Positions 34,982-44,907 of a stretch of 64,000 bases of DNA are shown here, piece by piece (position 1 is the first letter of the stretch; each line of letters opens with the position of its first letter). Location: positions 1,054,001 to 1,118,000 of the forward strand of contig NZ_CP022584.1 of assembly GCF_002240225.1 (NCBI RefSeq), in the 5' to 3' direction. The notes beneath the pieces were generated by a model that was not told where the DNA came from, made no database searches, and saw only the letters and a list, made by a program, of their open reading frames with translations. Source of the DNA: Paenibacillus physcomitrellae (GTDB taxonomy: Bacteria > Bacillota > Bacilli > Paenibacillales > Paenibacillaceae). The position numbers and the translations under genes were made by a program.

Positions 34982-35584
34982 TTAGGCAAACAGACGCTCT
35001 TTGTGTTTGGCTTCATAAGCCGTAATCAAATCCTCATGCTGCAGTGTGAGGCCGATGTCATCCAGGCCCTGCAGCAAAAATTGACGGCGATGCTCATCAA
35101 GGTCAAACGAATATTCCAGACCGAATTCATCGGTGATTTTTTTATTCTCCAGATCGACATTCAGCTTGTAGCCCTCATGTTGTGCCGTTCTTTGGAACAG
35201 CTCTTCAACCTGCTCTTCGGAGAGCTTGATCGGCAGAATGCCGTTTTTGAAACAGTTATTGTAGAAAATATCCGCATACGACGGGGCAATGATGCACCGG
35301 AAGCCGTAATCCTGGATCGCCCATGGCGCATGCTCTCTGGAAGAGCCGCAGCCGAAGTTAACGCGGGAAATCAATACTGACGCCCCTTGATAACGGGGTT
35401 TATTCAGTTCGAAGTCCGGATTCACATTGCCTTCTTCATCAAAACGCCATTCGAAGAACAGGAACTGGCCGAAACCGCTCCGTTCAATTCTTTTCAGAAA
35501 TTGCTTCGGAATAATTGCATCTGTATCTACATTCACACGGTCAACAGGACCAACAATGCCGTTTAAGGTTTTAAAAGCTTCCAT
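34982..35584 (-). CDS. leuD: 3-isopropylmalate dehydratase small subunit
   Basis: A 200-residue subunit of isopropylmalate isomerase, second step of leucine synthesis. The swivelling aconitase domain is recognisable from [22 protein letters not shown] near the N-terminus and the substrate loop [17 protein letters not shown]. The ATG follows GGGAGAG. It is 48 bp downstream of leuC, so both subunits come from one transcript. No leuA or leuB lies nearby. Confidence 0.96.
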   Translation of the reverse strand: MEAFKTLNGIVGPVDRVNVDTDAIIPKQFLKRIERSGFGQFLFFEWRFDEEGNVNPDFELNKPRYQGASVLISRVNFGCGSSREHAPWAIQDYGFRCIIAPSYADIFYNNCFKNGILPIKLSEEQVEELFQRTAQHEGYKLNVDLENKKITDEFGLEYSFDLDEHRRQFLLQGLDDIGLTLQHEDLITAYEAKHKERLFA

Positions 35585-35632
35585 CTCTCAATCTCTCCCT
35601 TGTTATTCTGTTAGGTTCTGGTTCTGCAGCTA

Positions 35633-37057
<1,425 letters not shown>

Positions 37058-37165
37058 TAGTATCACTCCCGATTTTAAAAATGCGTCCATGATTCAGGCG
37101 GTATGGCATCTCCAGAGAGCATCTGACGGTGCCGATAAATTATTTTTGCCTGACTGATTGCATTT

Positions 37166-37234
37166 ACTATAACAAGCCGGGGTGTTATTTGAGAAATACA
37201 TAAATACAATTACAGTTATAGTTGTTGACTATAA
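37166..37234 (-). promoter_or_regulatory. Palindrome and half-site upstream of leuCD
   Basis: In the 347-bp gap between leuC and lepB there is a perfect inverted repeat TTATAGT-N5-ACTATAA (37216-37234) and a further copy of one arm, ACTATAA (37166-37172), 44 bp downstream of it in leuC direction. This arrangement suits a LysR-type activator. I see no leucine T-box and no clear sigma-A promoter here; the rest of the gap shows nothing else. Confidence 0.45.
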
Positions 37235-37290
37235 GAGATAATAAAGGTCTCATAGGGTTCCAGTCCTACTCATCTCAGCCGGAAATAATC

Positions 37291-37336
37291 AAAAAAAGAG
37301 CCCCGCTGCAAATAAAATCCGCAGCAGAAGCTCTTC
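37291..37336 (-). terminator. Terminator of lepB
   Basis: Minus strand: AGAGC and GCTGC pair with GCAGC and GCTCT across an internal bulge, followed by seven T (A tract 37291-37297). It lies about 70 bp after the lepB stop. Confidence 0.7.
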
Positions 37337-37404
37337 TCTTTGTCCGATTTAGGCGTTTGATCTAAGACCCTACACTCTTTAAATCAGCTTTGCTATTTCA
37401 CTTT

Positions 37405-37959
37405 CTATTTCAGGCCTTTGACCCCCATGATGTGGTCAATAGGAATAAAGCCGATCATCCGGCTGTCCTTGCTGTTATTTCGGTTATCTCCCATGACAAA
37501 TACGTCTCCTTCAGGAACATCATATTCCTGATCGGGCTCGATCCGCATAGGCTCCTTAATATAAGGTTCGTTAAGCAGTTCGCCGTTGCGGTAAACCTGG
37601 CCCTGCTTGATCTCAATCTTGTCGCCCGGTTTGCCGATCAAACGTTTCACATAGAAGATCTCCTGTTTGTTCTCGCCTGTCAGAAGCGCGATCAAAGGAT
37701 GCTCCTTCAGGTCATCCCAGAAAGAGCGGGCACGGTCTACACGGCTGTCAATAATGACAATGTCCCCGTAATCAGGCACGCTGCCTAGAGCATGCGACCA
37801 TTTTTCGGCATAAATTCTTTCTTTGTCATGCAAAGTAGGATCCATAGAATGTCCGTCTACCTTATAAGGCTGAATGACAAAGATGCCGATAATCAAGCTA
37901 AGTACAAATGCGATCCCGATGGAAAAAAGCCATCCGCGGATTTCCTTCCACACCTTCAT
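37405..37959 (-). CDS. lepB: Type I signal peptidase
   Basis: A 184-residue membrane-bound signal peptidase with one N-terminal membrane helix (about residues 11-30). Nucleophile Ser38 lies in DGHSMDPTLHDKERI; the general base is probably Lys105 in FYVKRLIGKPGDKIEI; GDNRNNSKDSR is box E. The stretch between the two catalytic residues is longer than in B. subtilis SipS, with an extra charged segment (about residues 71-100). The gene stands alone with its own terminator. Many Firmicutes have several such enzymes, so this one may not be essential. Confidence 0.94.
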   Translation of the reverse strand: MKVWKEIRGWLFSIGIAFVLSLIIGIFVIQPYKVDGHSMDPTLHDKERIYAEKWSHALGSVPDYGDIVIIDSRVDRARSFWDDLKEHPLIALLTGENKQEIFYVKRLIGKPGDKIEIKQGQVYRNGELLNEPYIKEPMRIEPDQEYDVPEGDVFVMGDNRNNSKDSRMIGFIPIDHIMGVKGLK

Positions 37960-38061
37960 TCATACAACCTCCACATTAATCATGGGGCCATTATAGCATA
38001 CTCTTACAAGAGATGGGAAATGCCGCGCGTCCTCTTCCTATTTATCCCTTTCTATTAATAG

Positions 38062-38079
38062 GTTATAATTATAAATAAC
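38062..38079 (+). promoter_or_regulatory. Possible LysR autoregulatory site
   Basis: GTTAT-N8-ATAAC containing the perfect palindrome TTATAATTATAA (38063-38074), about 28 bp before the LysR start codon. It also includes a TATAAT (38064-38069) that could be the -10. The site is AT-rich, so chance is a real alternative. Confidence 0.35.
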
Positions 38080-38106
38080 TTATCAATTACGTCCCAAAGA
38101 GGAAAC

Positions 38107-39027
38107 ATGGAATTTAGACAGCTTCAATACACTTTAAAAATTGCAGAAGAAAAAAATTTCTCAAGAGCCGCGGACAAGCTCCATATTGCTCAGCCCTCGC
38201 TCAGCCAGCAGCTGTCCAAGCTGGAGAAGGAGCTGGGGGTGCTGCTGTTTCAGCGTAATACCAGTTCAGTAGAATTAACGCATGCCGGAGAAAGTTTTGT
38301 CGCTCATGCGCGGCGTATTATGGATGCCGTTGAGGAGCTAAGGCAGGAAATGGACGATATTTCCCAGCTGCGGAGCGGACGGGTTGTTGTAGGAAGCATG
38401 CCGATTACCGGCTCCCATCTGCTTCCTTATGTTCTGCCTGAATTTAAAGAGGCGTTCCCTGGTATCCAGATTTCCCTGCTGGAGGATACGTCGCTCAATT
38501 TGGAGAAACTGACCGGCGGCGGCGGTACGGATCTGAGCCTGCTTTCGCTGCCGCTTCAGGAGACGTCGCTGGCCTATGAGGTTATCGGAGAGGAACGTAT
38601 TCTGCTTGCCGTCCCGCCCGGCCACCGGCTGGCAGAAAGAACCGAGGCCGACGGCGTGCGGATTGATGAGCTGCGTGATGAGCCGTTTGTCGTTCTGAAG
38701 AAAGGTCAGGGCTTCCGCAAGCTGACCGTAGGTCTGTGTCAACAGGCAGGCTTTGAGCCTAATGTTGTATTTGAGAGCAACAACATAGAAACCGTCCAAT
38801 CTCTGGTTGCGGCCGGGATGGGGATCACTCTGGTTCCCCGTTTTATTGCCCGGGCTAAACGGAGCGAGCTGATCCCGGTTTATGTGCCGCTGGCGGAACC
38901 GACTCCCAGCCGGACGCTGGTCATCGCTTACCGGAAAGGACGGTATCTGTCCAAAGCCGCGGAGGCTTTTATCCAAACCTTTAAGCAAACCTTCAACAAG
39001 CGGTGGAAGGAAGAGGAACAAGGCTGA
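38107..39027 (+). CDS. LysR family transcriptional regulator
   Basis: A 306-residue LysR-type regulator. The N-terminal winged helix-turn-helix (MEFRQLQYTLKIAEEKNFSRAA, then LHIAQPSLSQQLSKLEKELG) is classical; residues about 90-295 form the effector-binding domain (GRVVVGSMPITGSHLLPYVLPEF). The ATG follows AAAGAGGAAAC. It is divergent from lepB and converges on the nitrilase-family gene, so no clear target is adjacent. It resembles the CynR/CitR-like subgroup in general appearance, but the effector cannot be assigned. Confidence 0.9.
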   Translation: MEFRQLQYTLKIAEEKNFSRAADKLHIAQPSLSQQLSKLEKELGVLLFQRNTSSVELTHAGESFVAHARRIMDAVEELRQEMDDISQLRSGRVVVGSMPITGSHLLPYVLPEFKEAFPGIQISLLEDTSLNLEKLTGGGGTDLSLLSLPLQETSLAYEVIGEERILLAVPPGHRLAERTEADGVRIDELRDEPFVVLKKGQGFRKLTVGLCQQAGFEPNVVFESNNIETVQSLVAAGMGITLVPRFIARAKRSELIPVYVPLAEPTPSRTLVIAYRKGRYLSKAAEAFIQTFKQTFNKRWKEEEQG

Positions 39028-39060
39028 GCTGAATCTTTAATCTATAAACTTTAAATAAGT

Positions 39061-39873
39061 TTAAATTCGGTATAAGTCCGGCCGTCTGTCCTCAAATACA
39101 GGAATACGTTTGCGGACCTCATCCACAAGCGGGAGCCGGATGCGGCCGGTTACAATCTCTTCCTCCTTCCCGCCCTCGGAAACCACTTCTCCCCAAGGAT
39201 CGACGATGAGGGAATGTCCGAAAAAGCAGTTGTCGTTGTCCGCACCTACCCGGTTACAGGCTACCACGTACATTTGGTTCTCGATCGCTCTGGCCTGCAG
39301 CAGGGTCCGCCAGTGGTGCAGGCGCGGATGCGGCCATTCAGCCGGTACAAACAACAGCTTTGCTCCGGCCAAAGCCAAGGTGCGGCTGAGCTCCGGGAAA
39401 CGAATATCATAACAAATAGAAGCACCGCACAGCAGGCCCTCCAAATCAAAGGTGACCGTCTCCACACCTTCCGTTAAATGCTTCTCTTCCTGCATCAGCC
39501 GGAACAAGTGGATTTTCGAATACCGGCCTGCTTCGCGGCCTTGACGGTCATAGATCAGCAGCGTATTCCGGATCAGTCCGTCTTTGCCCCGTTCAGCAAC
39601 CGAACCTCCTACGACATGGACTCCGTGTTTGGTTGCAAATGCGCTGAGCCATCCCCTGGAAATTTGGGCTTCCGGGTCGGCAAGCTCCTGTATCCGTTCC
39701 AGCGCGTAAGCGGTGTTCCACATTTCGGGCAGCATGATCAGATCCGGTTTGACGGCCGCAGCCACTGCTTTCTCCATTAAAGCTTCCAGCCTGACACGGT
39801 TCAGAACAGGTTCACCAAGCGCCAAATCAGCCTGAATTAAGGCCAGGTTCCAAAATTCCGGGTAAGCTCCCAT
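39061..39873 (-). CDS. Carbon-nitrogen hydrolase (Nit2/omega-amidase type)
   Basis: A 270-residue cytosolic member of the nitrilase superfamily. The catalytic triad is Glu50 (LIMLPEMWNTAY), Lys120 (RYSKIHLFRLMQEEKHL) and Cys154 (GASICYDIRFPELSR). Size and the EMWNT motif fit omega-amidase (Nit2/MtnU-type) enzymes, which deaminate alpha-ketoglutaramate or the transamination product of the methionine salvage pathway. No salvage genes are nearby, so the substrate is open. The ATG lies after AAGGAAGAG. An inverted repeat ACGATCCT-N3-AGGATCGT (39908-39926) lies upstream and may be in its promoter. Confidence 0.85.
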   Translation of the reverse strand: MGAYPEFWNLALIQADLALGEPVLNRVRLEALMEKAVAAAVKPDLIMLPEMWNTAYALERIQELADPEAQISRGWLSAFATKHGVHVVGGSVAERGKDGLIRNTLLIYDRQGREAGRYSKIHLFRLMQEEKHLTEGVETVTFDLEGLLCGASICYDIRFPELSRTLALAGAKLLFVPAEWPHPRLHHWRTLLQARAIENQMYVVACNRVGADNDNCFFGHSLIVDPWGEVVSEGGKEEEIVTGRIRLPLVDEVRKRIPVFEDRRPDLYRI

Positions 39874-40093
39874 CAGCCTCTTCCTTTCTTAAACGATCAT
39901 CTTTCAGACGATCCTAAGAGGATCGTTCTATCTTGTATTCATCATAGTGGCGGCTCTACGGGCCGTCAAACCGAAAGGGCCTCTCTTCGCCTGGCGGATT
40001 GAAGGACGTCTGATGAAGTTCGTCTAATGAAGTACCTCTGGTGGAGCGATAAGGTACAGCGGCAAACTTCGCTTGTTTTAGTGATTTTCGTCT

Positions 40094-40122
40094 TTGCAAT
40101 GTTAGATCGCTCATGGTATTCT
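40094..40122 (+). promoter_or_regulatory. Sigma-A promoter of the proBAC T-box leader
   Basis: TTGCAA (40094-40099), 17-bp spacer, TATTCT (40117-40122), ending about 20 bp before the start of the T-box Stem I. Confidence 0.6.
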
Positions 40123-40140
40123 AGCAATAAAATACGAAAC

Positions 40141-40383
40141 GTAATGACGGGACCAGTACGCGGGCGCAAGCTCCGTTCTCAGAGAGTAAATTCCTTAGGC
40201 TGCGAGAATTTACCGGAACTTCTGCGGAAACCTACCCCCGAACGGCCGGCTTTTGCCGGACAGCTGCCATCTGTTAACAGGCCCTGAGTCGGATGAACCA
40301 ACCGGTTTATCAATAAAGGTGGTACCGCGGAAGCCAAGCTTTCGTCCTTTGCACGTTTGTGCTGGGGACGGAGGCTTTTTTTT
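40141..40383 (+). promoter_or_regulatory. Proline-specific T-box riboswitch with terminator
   Basis: Stem I begins near 40141 with the AGTA motif (ACCAGTACGCGG). The specifier region reads GAAA-CCT-ACCCCCGAAC (about 40226-40244), giving a CCU proline codon in the usual GAA(n)-codon-AC context. The conserved T-box AAAGGTGGTACCGCGG is at 40315-40330. A terminator follows (stem arms 40337-40347 and 40365-40375, eight T at 40376-40383). Uncharged tRNA-Pro should stabilise the antiterminator and turn on proline synthesis. This leader fills most of the 614-bp gap before proB. Confidence 0.92.
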
Positions 40384-40487
40384 ATTTATCTAAGTCATCT
40401 AAGGCCTTGTTCATCGGAGAGGTTACTTAAATTAGAGGACACGATCATTGATTTGTTGGAACCAAGTTTACTTAGGAGGTCATATCA

Positions 40488-41591
40488 ATGCTGCATCGGA
40501 TTGTTGTCAAAATTGGCAGCAGCTCCCTCACTTCGCCGGAGGGCGGGCTCAACGAAGAAGCCACCCGCTTCCTCGCCGCTGAGCTGGCTTCACTGGTCCA
40601 GGCCGGTTATCAGCCCGTGCTGGTCACATCAGGTGCTGTCGCTGCCGGATTCCGTGAAATCGGCTACGAGCAGCGCCCCAAGCTGCTGCATGAGAAGCAG
40701 GCCGCTGCCGCAGTTGGCCAGGCGCTGCTTATGCAGGCTTACCGCGAAGCGTTCGCGGAGCATGCTGTACGTTCAGCCCAGGTTCTGCTCACGCGGGCGG
40801 ATTTCAACAGCCGCAAACGAATGGGCAATGCCAGCATGGCACTGGAGGAACTGCTAAAGCAAAAGGTCATCCCCGTGATTAACGAAAATGACACCGTTTC
40901 TGTTGATGAGCTTAAATTTGGCGACAACGACACGCTTTCGGCGCTTGTAGCCAATCTGCTTAAAGCAGATCATCTGCTCATCCTGACGGATATGGACGGC
41001 CTTTATACCCAAGATCCGCGGATTGATCCAGCGGCGGTCCGCATCAGCCGTGTCGAAGAAATTACAGAGGAAATGCTGCAGGCGGCCGGAGGTGCAGGCA
41101 GCAGTGTCGGCACCGGCGGCATGCGCTCCAAGCTTGAGGCAGCGCGCATCGCGACCCGCGGCGGGATTCCCGTCTTTGTCGGCCGCATTCTCCATCCGGG
41201 CGAGCTGCTGACAGCGGTTCGGGGTGATGGGCATGGAACCTATTTCAGCACCTCCTCATCCAATCTCCCCCGGAAAAAGCAATGGCTCGGCTTCCTCTCG
41301 ACGCCTCTAGGCCGGCTGTATGTGGATGAAGGTGCGGCTGAAGCTCTTGTTCACGGAGGTAGAAGCCTGCTGCCGGTAGGCGTTAAGCAGGTCGAGGGGG
41401 CTTTTCACGCCGGAGATGTTGTCGAGGTATACGGCCCGGGCGAGTCGACGCTTGGCCGTGGTATCGTGAACTATGATGCGGAGGAGCTCAATACGATTAA
41501 AGGGCTGAGCAGCTCCGATGTTGTGAAACAGATTGATGTCGTACACCGGCTTGAGGTTATCCACCGGGATGAATGGATTTCTTTGAAGTAA
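40488..41591 (+). CDS. proB: Glutamate 5-kinase
   Basis: A 367-residue enzyme that phosphorylates glutamate in the first step of proline synthesis. The amino-acid kinase domain (residues 1-260) has IVVKIGSSSLTSPEGG, VTSGAVAAGF, NENDTVSVDEL and GTGGMRSKLEAARIA. A C-terminal PUA domain follows (about 275-360). The ATG follows TAGGAGGTC. It is first of proB-proA-proC, all under the proline T-box, so expression should rise when tRNA-Pro is uncharged; feedback inhibition by proline is typical for the family. Confidence 0.97.
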   Translation: MLHRIVVKIGSSSLTSPEGGLNEEATRFLAAELASLVQAGYQPVLVTSGAVAAGFREIGYEQRPKLLHEKQAAAAVGQALLMQAYREAFAEHAVRSAQVLLTRADFNSRKRMGNASMALEELLKQKVIPVINENDTVSVDELKFGDNDTLSALVANLLKADHLLILTDMDGLYTQDPRIDPAAVRISRVEEITEEMLQAAGGAGSSVGTGGMRSKLEAARIATRGGIPVFVGRILHPGELLTAVRGDGHGTYFSTSSSNLPRKKQWLGFLSTPLGRLYVDEGAAEALVHGGRSLLPVGVKQVEGAFHAGDVVEVYGPGESTLGRGIVNYDAEELNTIKGLSSSDVVKQIDVVHRLEVIHRDEWISLK

Positions 41592-41653
41592 ATGAAACGG
41601 AGCTAAGTCCTCATATATGGCGGCGGCCCAACGCAGATTGGAGGTTACTAGCA

Positions 41654-42901
41654 ATGAGCGAAGTGAAAGAGAAAGCGGCCTTGGCAGCAGCAAACGCGCC
41701 TCAACTGGCCTGGTTGACCAGCGAGCAGAAGAATCATGCCCTGCTTGCCGCTGCTGATGCTTTAATAACCGGAACAGAGGAAATATTGAAAGCCAACCAG
41801 GAAGATCTGGAACGCGGCAGGCAAAACGGTACCTCGGCCTCCATGCTGGACCGGCTTGCCTTAACTTCCGAGCGAATTAAAGGCATGGCCGAAGGCCTGC
41901 GCCAAATTGCCGGTCTGCAGGATCCGGTCGGAGAAGTGCTGGAGACGCTGGATCGGCCAAACGGTCTTCATATCATCAAGAAGCGAGTGCCGATCGGCGT
42001 AATTGGCATCATTTACGAAGCACGGCCAAATGTCACCGTCGACGCTGCCGGCCTCTGTCTGAAGACAGGAAATGCCGTCCTGCTGCGCGGAGGCTCGGCT
42101 GCCCTTTCCTCCAATATCCAGATTGCAGAGCTGTTCCATGCCGCATTGGAATCTGCCGGACTGCCTAAAGACGTTCTGCAGCTTGTTCACGATTCCGACC
42201 GTTCGTCCGTAGACGAGATGCTTAAACTGAACGGCCTGCTCGATGTTATTATTCCAAGGGGCGGAAGCTCATTGATTCAGCATGTCGTGCAGAACGCAAG
42301 TGTGCCGGTGATCGAGACCGGTGCCGGCATCTGCCACACTTATCTCGATGCTTCCGCCGACCTGGAGATGGCGCTGAGCATAGCCGTGAACGCTAAAGCC
42401 CAGCGCCCTTCCGTCTGCAATTCCATGGAGACGCTGCTGATTCATCAGCATTTTGCCGGGAAATATATGGACCAGGTCGGCGAAGCCTTTAAAACGGCAG
42501 GTGTGGAGCTTAGAGGCTGCGAGCGGACCCGGCAGCTTCTGCCGGAAGCCAAGGCCGTAACCGAGCAGGATTTTGCGACTGAATATAACGACTATATCTT
42601 AAACGTAAAAATCGTGGATGACCTCCAGCAGGCCATGGATCATATCGCCAAATTCAGCACCAAACATTCCGAATGCATTGTTACTGAAAATGAGGAGCAT
42701 TCCGCCCGTTTCTTAAACGAAGTGGACGCGGCCACCGTTTACCATAACGCCTCTACTCGTTTTACTGACGGATTTGAATTCGGCTTCGGAGCGGAAATCG
42801 GAATCAGCACGCAAAAGCTTCATGCCAGAGGCCCGATGGGCCTGCCTGCCCTCACCTCAACCAAATATATGGTTAAGGGATCAGGCCAAATCCGCGGCTA
42901 A
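41654..42901 (+). CDS. proA: Glutamate-5-semialdehyde dehydrogenase (gamma-glutamyl phosphate reductase)
   Basis: A 415-residue NADPH-dependent enzyme of the aldehyde dehydrogenase superfamily, second step of proline synthesis. The ATG at 41654 follows GGAGGTTAC; a longer in-frame start would overlap the end of proB. Motifs: RVPIGVIGIIYEARPNVTVDAAGLC, GNAVLLRGGSAA, VIETGAGICHTYLD and the catalytic Cys region AQRPSVCNSMETLLIH, ending GPMGLPALTSTKY. It begins 62 bp after proB. Confidence 0.97.
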   Translation: MSEVKEKAALAAANAPQLAWLTSEQKNHALLAAADALITGTEEILKANQEDLERGRQNGTSASMLDRLALTSERIKGMAEGLRQIAGLQDPVGEVLETLDRPNGLHIIKKRVPIGVIGIIYEARPNVTVDAAGLCLKTGNAVLLRGGSAALSSNIQIAELFHAALESAGLPKDVLQLVHDSDRSSVDEMLKLNGLLDVIIPRGGSSLIQHVVQNASVPVIETGAGICHTYLDASADLEMALSIAVNAKAQRPSVCNSMETLLIHQHFAGKYMDQVGEAFKTAGVELRGCERTRQLLPEAKAVTEQDFATEYNDYILNVKIVDDLQQAMDHIAKFSTKHSECIVTENEEHSARFLNEVDAATVYHNASTRFTDGFEFGFGAEIGISTQKLHARGPMGLPALTSTKYMVKGSGQIRG

Positions 42902-42947
42902 TCTTTTTTATCCAAACCATTAAACGCATGAACAGGAGGTTATTTAG

Positions 42948-43811
42948 ATGTCCCATTCACCAGAGTCCTCAAATTCACCGGCTATCGTCTTCTACGGAGC
43001 CGGCTCTATGGCCGAAGCCATTGTGCGCGGGTTAATCGCCACCTCGGCAGCCCGGCCGGAGCAAATCGCTATGTTTAACCGGAGCAATATTGAACGTCTG
43101 AACCACCTGGAGTCCCGCTATGGGGTCATCACGGCTTCAACGGAGGAAGCGCAGAACGAGCTGCTGACGAAAGCTGAAATTATCGTTCTTGCCATGAAAC
43201 CCAAAGATGCTGGAGCGGCCATTCGGCGCTTGACCCCGCTTGTACAGGAACAGCAATTGATCGTGTCCATTATTGCCGGCCTGTCGATCCCGACCATTCA
43301 AAGCCTGCTTGGGCATAAGCTGCCGGTAGCCCGCACAATGCCAAACACATCCAGTACAATCGGACTGGGCGCAACGGGCATTTCCTTCTCGGAAGAAGTG
43401 ACGGAGGAGCTGCGCTCGCGTACGCTGTCTATCTTTGAAGCGGTAGGCATGGTGAGCGTCATTCCGGAAGCGCAAATGGAAATTTTGACAGGCGTCTCCG
43501 GAAGCGGCCCGGCTTATGTCTATTACATGATGGAGGCCATGATCGCAGCGGGCATTGAAGGCGGATTATCGCCGGAGCAAGCCCGGGAGCTTACGGTGCA
43601 AACCGTACTTGGCGCAGCTTCCATGATGAAAGAGACCGGGGAGAAACCGGCGGACTTAAGAAAAGCTATCACCTCTCCGAACGGCTCCACCCAGGCCGCC
43701 CTAGAAGTGTTGGCCCAATATCAGTTCACCGAAGCCGTAAAATCAGCCGTTCACCGGTCTGCTGCAAGATCCCTGGAAATGGGCGCTGCCATTGAAGAGG
43801 AATTGGCTTAA
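42948..43811 (+). CDS. proC: Pyrroline-5-carboxylate reductase
   Basis: A 287-residue NAD(P)H enzyme for the last step of proline synthesis. The Rossmann N-terminus is IVFYGAGSMAEAIVRGLI; VLAMKPKDAGAAIRRL and the C-terminal signature TGSGPAYVYYMMEAMIAAGIEGGL (here VSGSGPAYVY) identify the family, as does the late motif ITSPNGSTQAALEVL. The ATG follows AGGAGGTTA. The third gene under the T-box, followed by a strong terminator; together the three genes give the whole pathway from glutamate to proline. Confidence 0.96.
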   Translation: MSHSPESSNSPAIVFYGAGSMAEAIVRGLIATSAARPEQIAMFNRSNIERLNHLESRYGVITASTEEAQNELLTKAEIIVLAMKPKDAGAAIRRLTPLVQEQQLIVSIIAGLSIPTIQSLLGHKLPVARTMPNTSSTIGLGATGISFSEEVTEELRSRTLSIFEAVGMVSVIPEAQMEILTGVSGSGPAYVYYMMEAMIAAGIEGGLSPEQARELTVQTVLGAASMMKETGEKPADLRKAITSPNGSTQAALEVLAQYQFTEAVKSAVHRSAARSLEMGAAIEEELA

Positions 43812-43833
43812 CAGCTTTAGGTCACACGGACAC

Positions 43834-43887
43834 AAAGAGCCCTTCCGGTGCGTAATGTGCATTAGAAGGGCTCTTTGACATTTTTTT
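43834..43887. terminator. Bidirectional terminator between proC and gcvH
   Basis: A perfect 12-bp stem (arms 43834-43845 and 43865-43876). On the plus strand GACA and then seven T follow; on the minus strand the stem itself ends in TTT. It lies between the convergent proC and gcvH genes. Confidence 0.8.
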
Positions 43888-43911
43888 ATCAGCCAAAAGT
43901 TAGTTAAAGAC

Positions 43912-44304
43912 TTATTCGTCGATATGTTTGCCGTAGGCTTCAGCGTTCATCAGTTTGGCAAAAGCTTCATCCGGAGAAGCAGACAATTTGATCTTGACCA
44001 TCCAGCCGCTGCCGTAAGGCTCTTCGTTCACGCGTTCAGGAGCGTTTGTCAGCTCTTCGTTCACTTCAACAATTGTGCCGCTAATCGGGGAGAACAAGTC
44101 GGATACCGTCTTTACGGATTCAATCGTCCCGATGCCGTCTTCCGCTCCAACCTCGGTGCCATTCTCCGGCAGTTCAACAAACACGATGTCGCCCAGGCGG
44201 TCCTGCGCAAAATCCGTGATGCCAACCCGCACAGTGCCGTCTCCCATGTCTTGTACCCATTCATGTTCTTCGCTGTACCAAAGTCCTTGTTTAATTTCGC
44301 TCAT
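43912..44304 (-). CDS. gcvH: Glycine cleavage system H protein
   Basis: A 130-residue lipoyl carrier that shuttles the methylamine group between the P, T and L proteins. The lipoylated Lys65 lies in GTIESVKTVSDLFSPISG. Length is standard. It is encoded opposite to gcvT-gcvPA-gcvPB and upstream of the glycine riboswitch, so the riboswitch cannot control it. H protein is also needed for lipoate synthesis in Bacillus-type bacteria, which could explain the separate control. I did not find a clear promoter in the 229 bp between it and the gcvT promoter. Confidence 0.97.
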   Translation of the reverse strand: MSEIKQGLWYSEEHEWVQDMGDGTVRVGITDFAQDRLGDIVFVELPENGTEVGAEDGIGTIESVKTVSDLFSPISGTIVEVNEELTNAPERVNEEPYGSGWMVKIKLSASPDEAFAKLMNAEAYGKHIDE

Positions 44305-44533
44305 CGCTTTTCTTCCGCTCCAATCTCGTGAACTTATTTTTTAGCATTCTGGCTTATCCAATCCCGCTTCCTTCCTCTTGATCCAGGACGAGGATTTACA
44401 AATCTAGGTTATTCATTTCGCTAGTAAAAGTCAATATAACGGGACTTGTCACGTTTTAGCGGGTTGTCCCTCTATGATAGCGCTATCTCGGCGGCTTTGT
44501 CCCTCATAATCCGAAAATTGAAAGATAAATCTG

Positions 44534-44563
44534 TTGACATCCTTCGGGTTTACCCGTTTTAAT
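44534..44563 (+). promoter_or_regulatory. Sigma-A promoter of the gcvT operon
   Basis: TTGACA (44534-44539), 18-bp spacer, TTTAAT (44558-44563). The spacer contains a small perfect inverted repeat CGGGT-TT-ACCCG (44545-44556). The aptamer starts about 15 bp downstream. Confidence 0.65.
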
Positions 44564-44576
44564 GGGAATATGAAGA

Positions 44577-44875
44577 GCGGGTGAACGTAAAGGGAGAGAT
44601 TGCCGCATCCATGATGCGGTGACGCCGAAGGAGCAAACTCTTGCTATTCGCTGGAGTGAATCTCTCAGGCAAAAGGACTTTTACCGGACGCATCTCTGGA
44701 GAGCATTCGGCAGCGTAAGCCGCCGGGTCACCCAAGGGGAAACCTGAACAGCGCGGAGGTCATCAGGACGTTCGCGGCGCAAGGGACACTCTCAGGTACC
44801 AAGGACAGAGGCTTCAAGAAACCGTAACTGCGGAATTTCCGCGGGTCTGCGGGTTCTTGGCCCTGTCCTTTTTTT
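44577..44875 (+). promoter_or_regulatory. Tandem glycine riboswitch with downstream terminator
   Basis: Two glycine aptamers in tandem. The first (about 44590-44706) has GGGAGAGA, CCGAAGGAGCAAACTC and CTCTCAGGCAAAAGGAC. The second (about 44708-44813) has CCCAAGGGGAAACC and ACACTCTCAGGTACCAAGGACAGAG. A long stem starting in the P1 region of aptamer 2 (44802-44822, pairing with about 44852-44869) ends in seven T (44869-44875), a terminator that the glycine-bound state should prevent. Glycine should therefore switch on gcvT-gcvPA-gcvPB. It accounts for most of the 603 bp between gcvH and gcvT. Confidence 0.93.
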
Positions 44876-44907
44876 GTGCTTTGATCAAACACTTACGAGG
44901 TGAAAAA

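Noticed and set aside
37058..37404. Leucine T-box before leuC
   Set aside because: No AGTA motif, specifier loop or TGGNACCGCG sequence is present in this gap.
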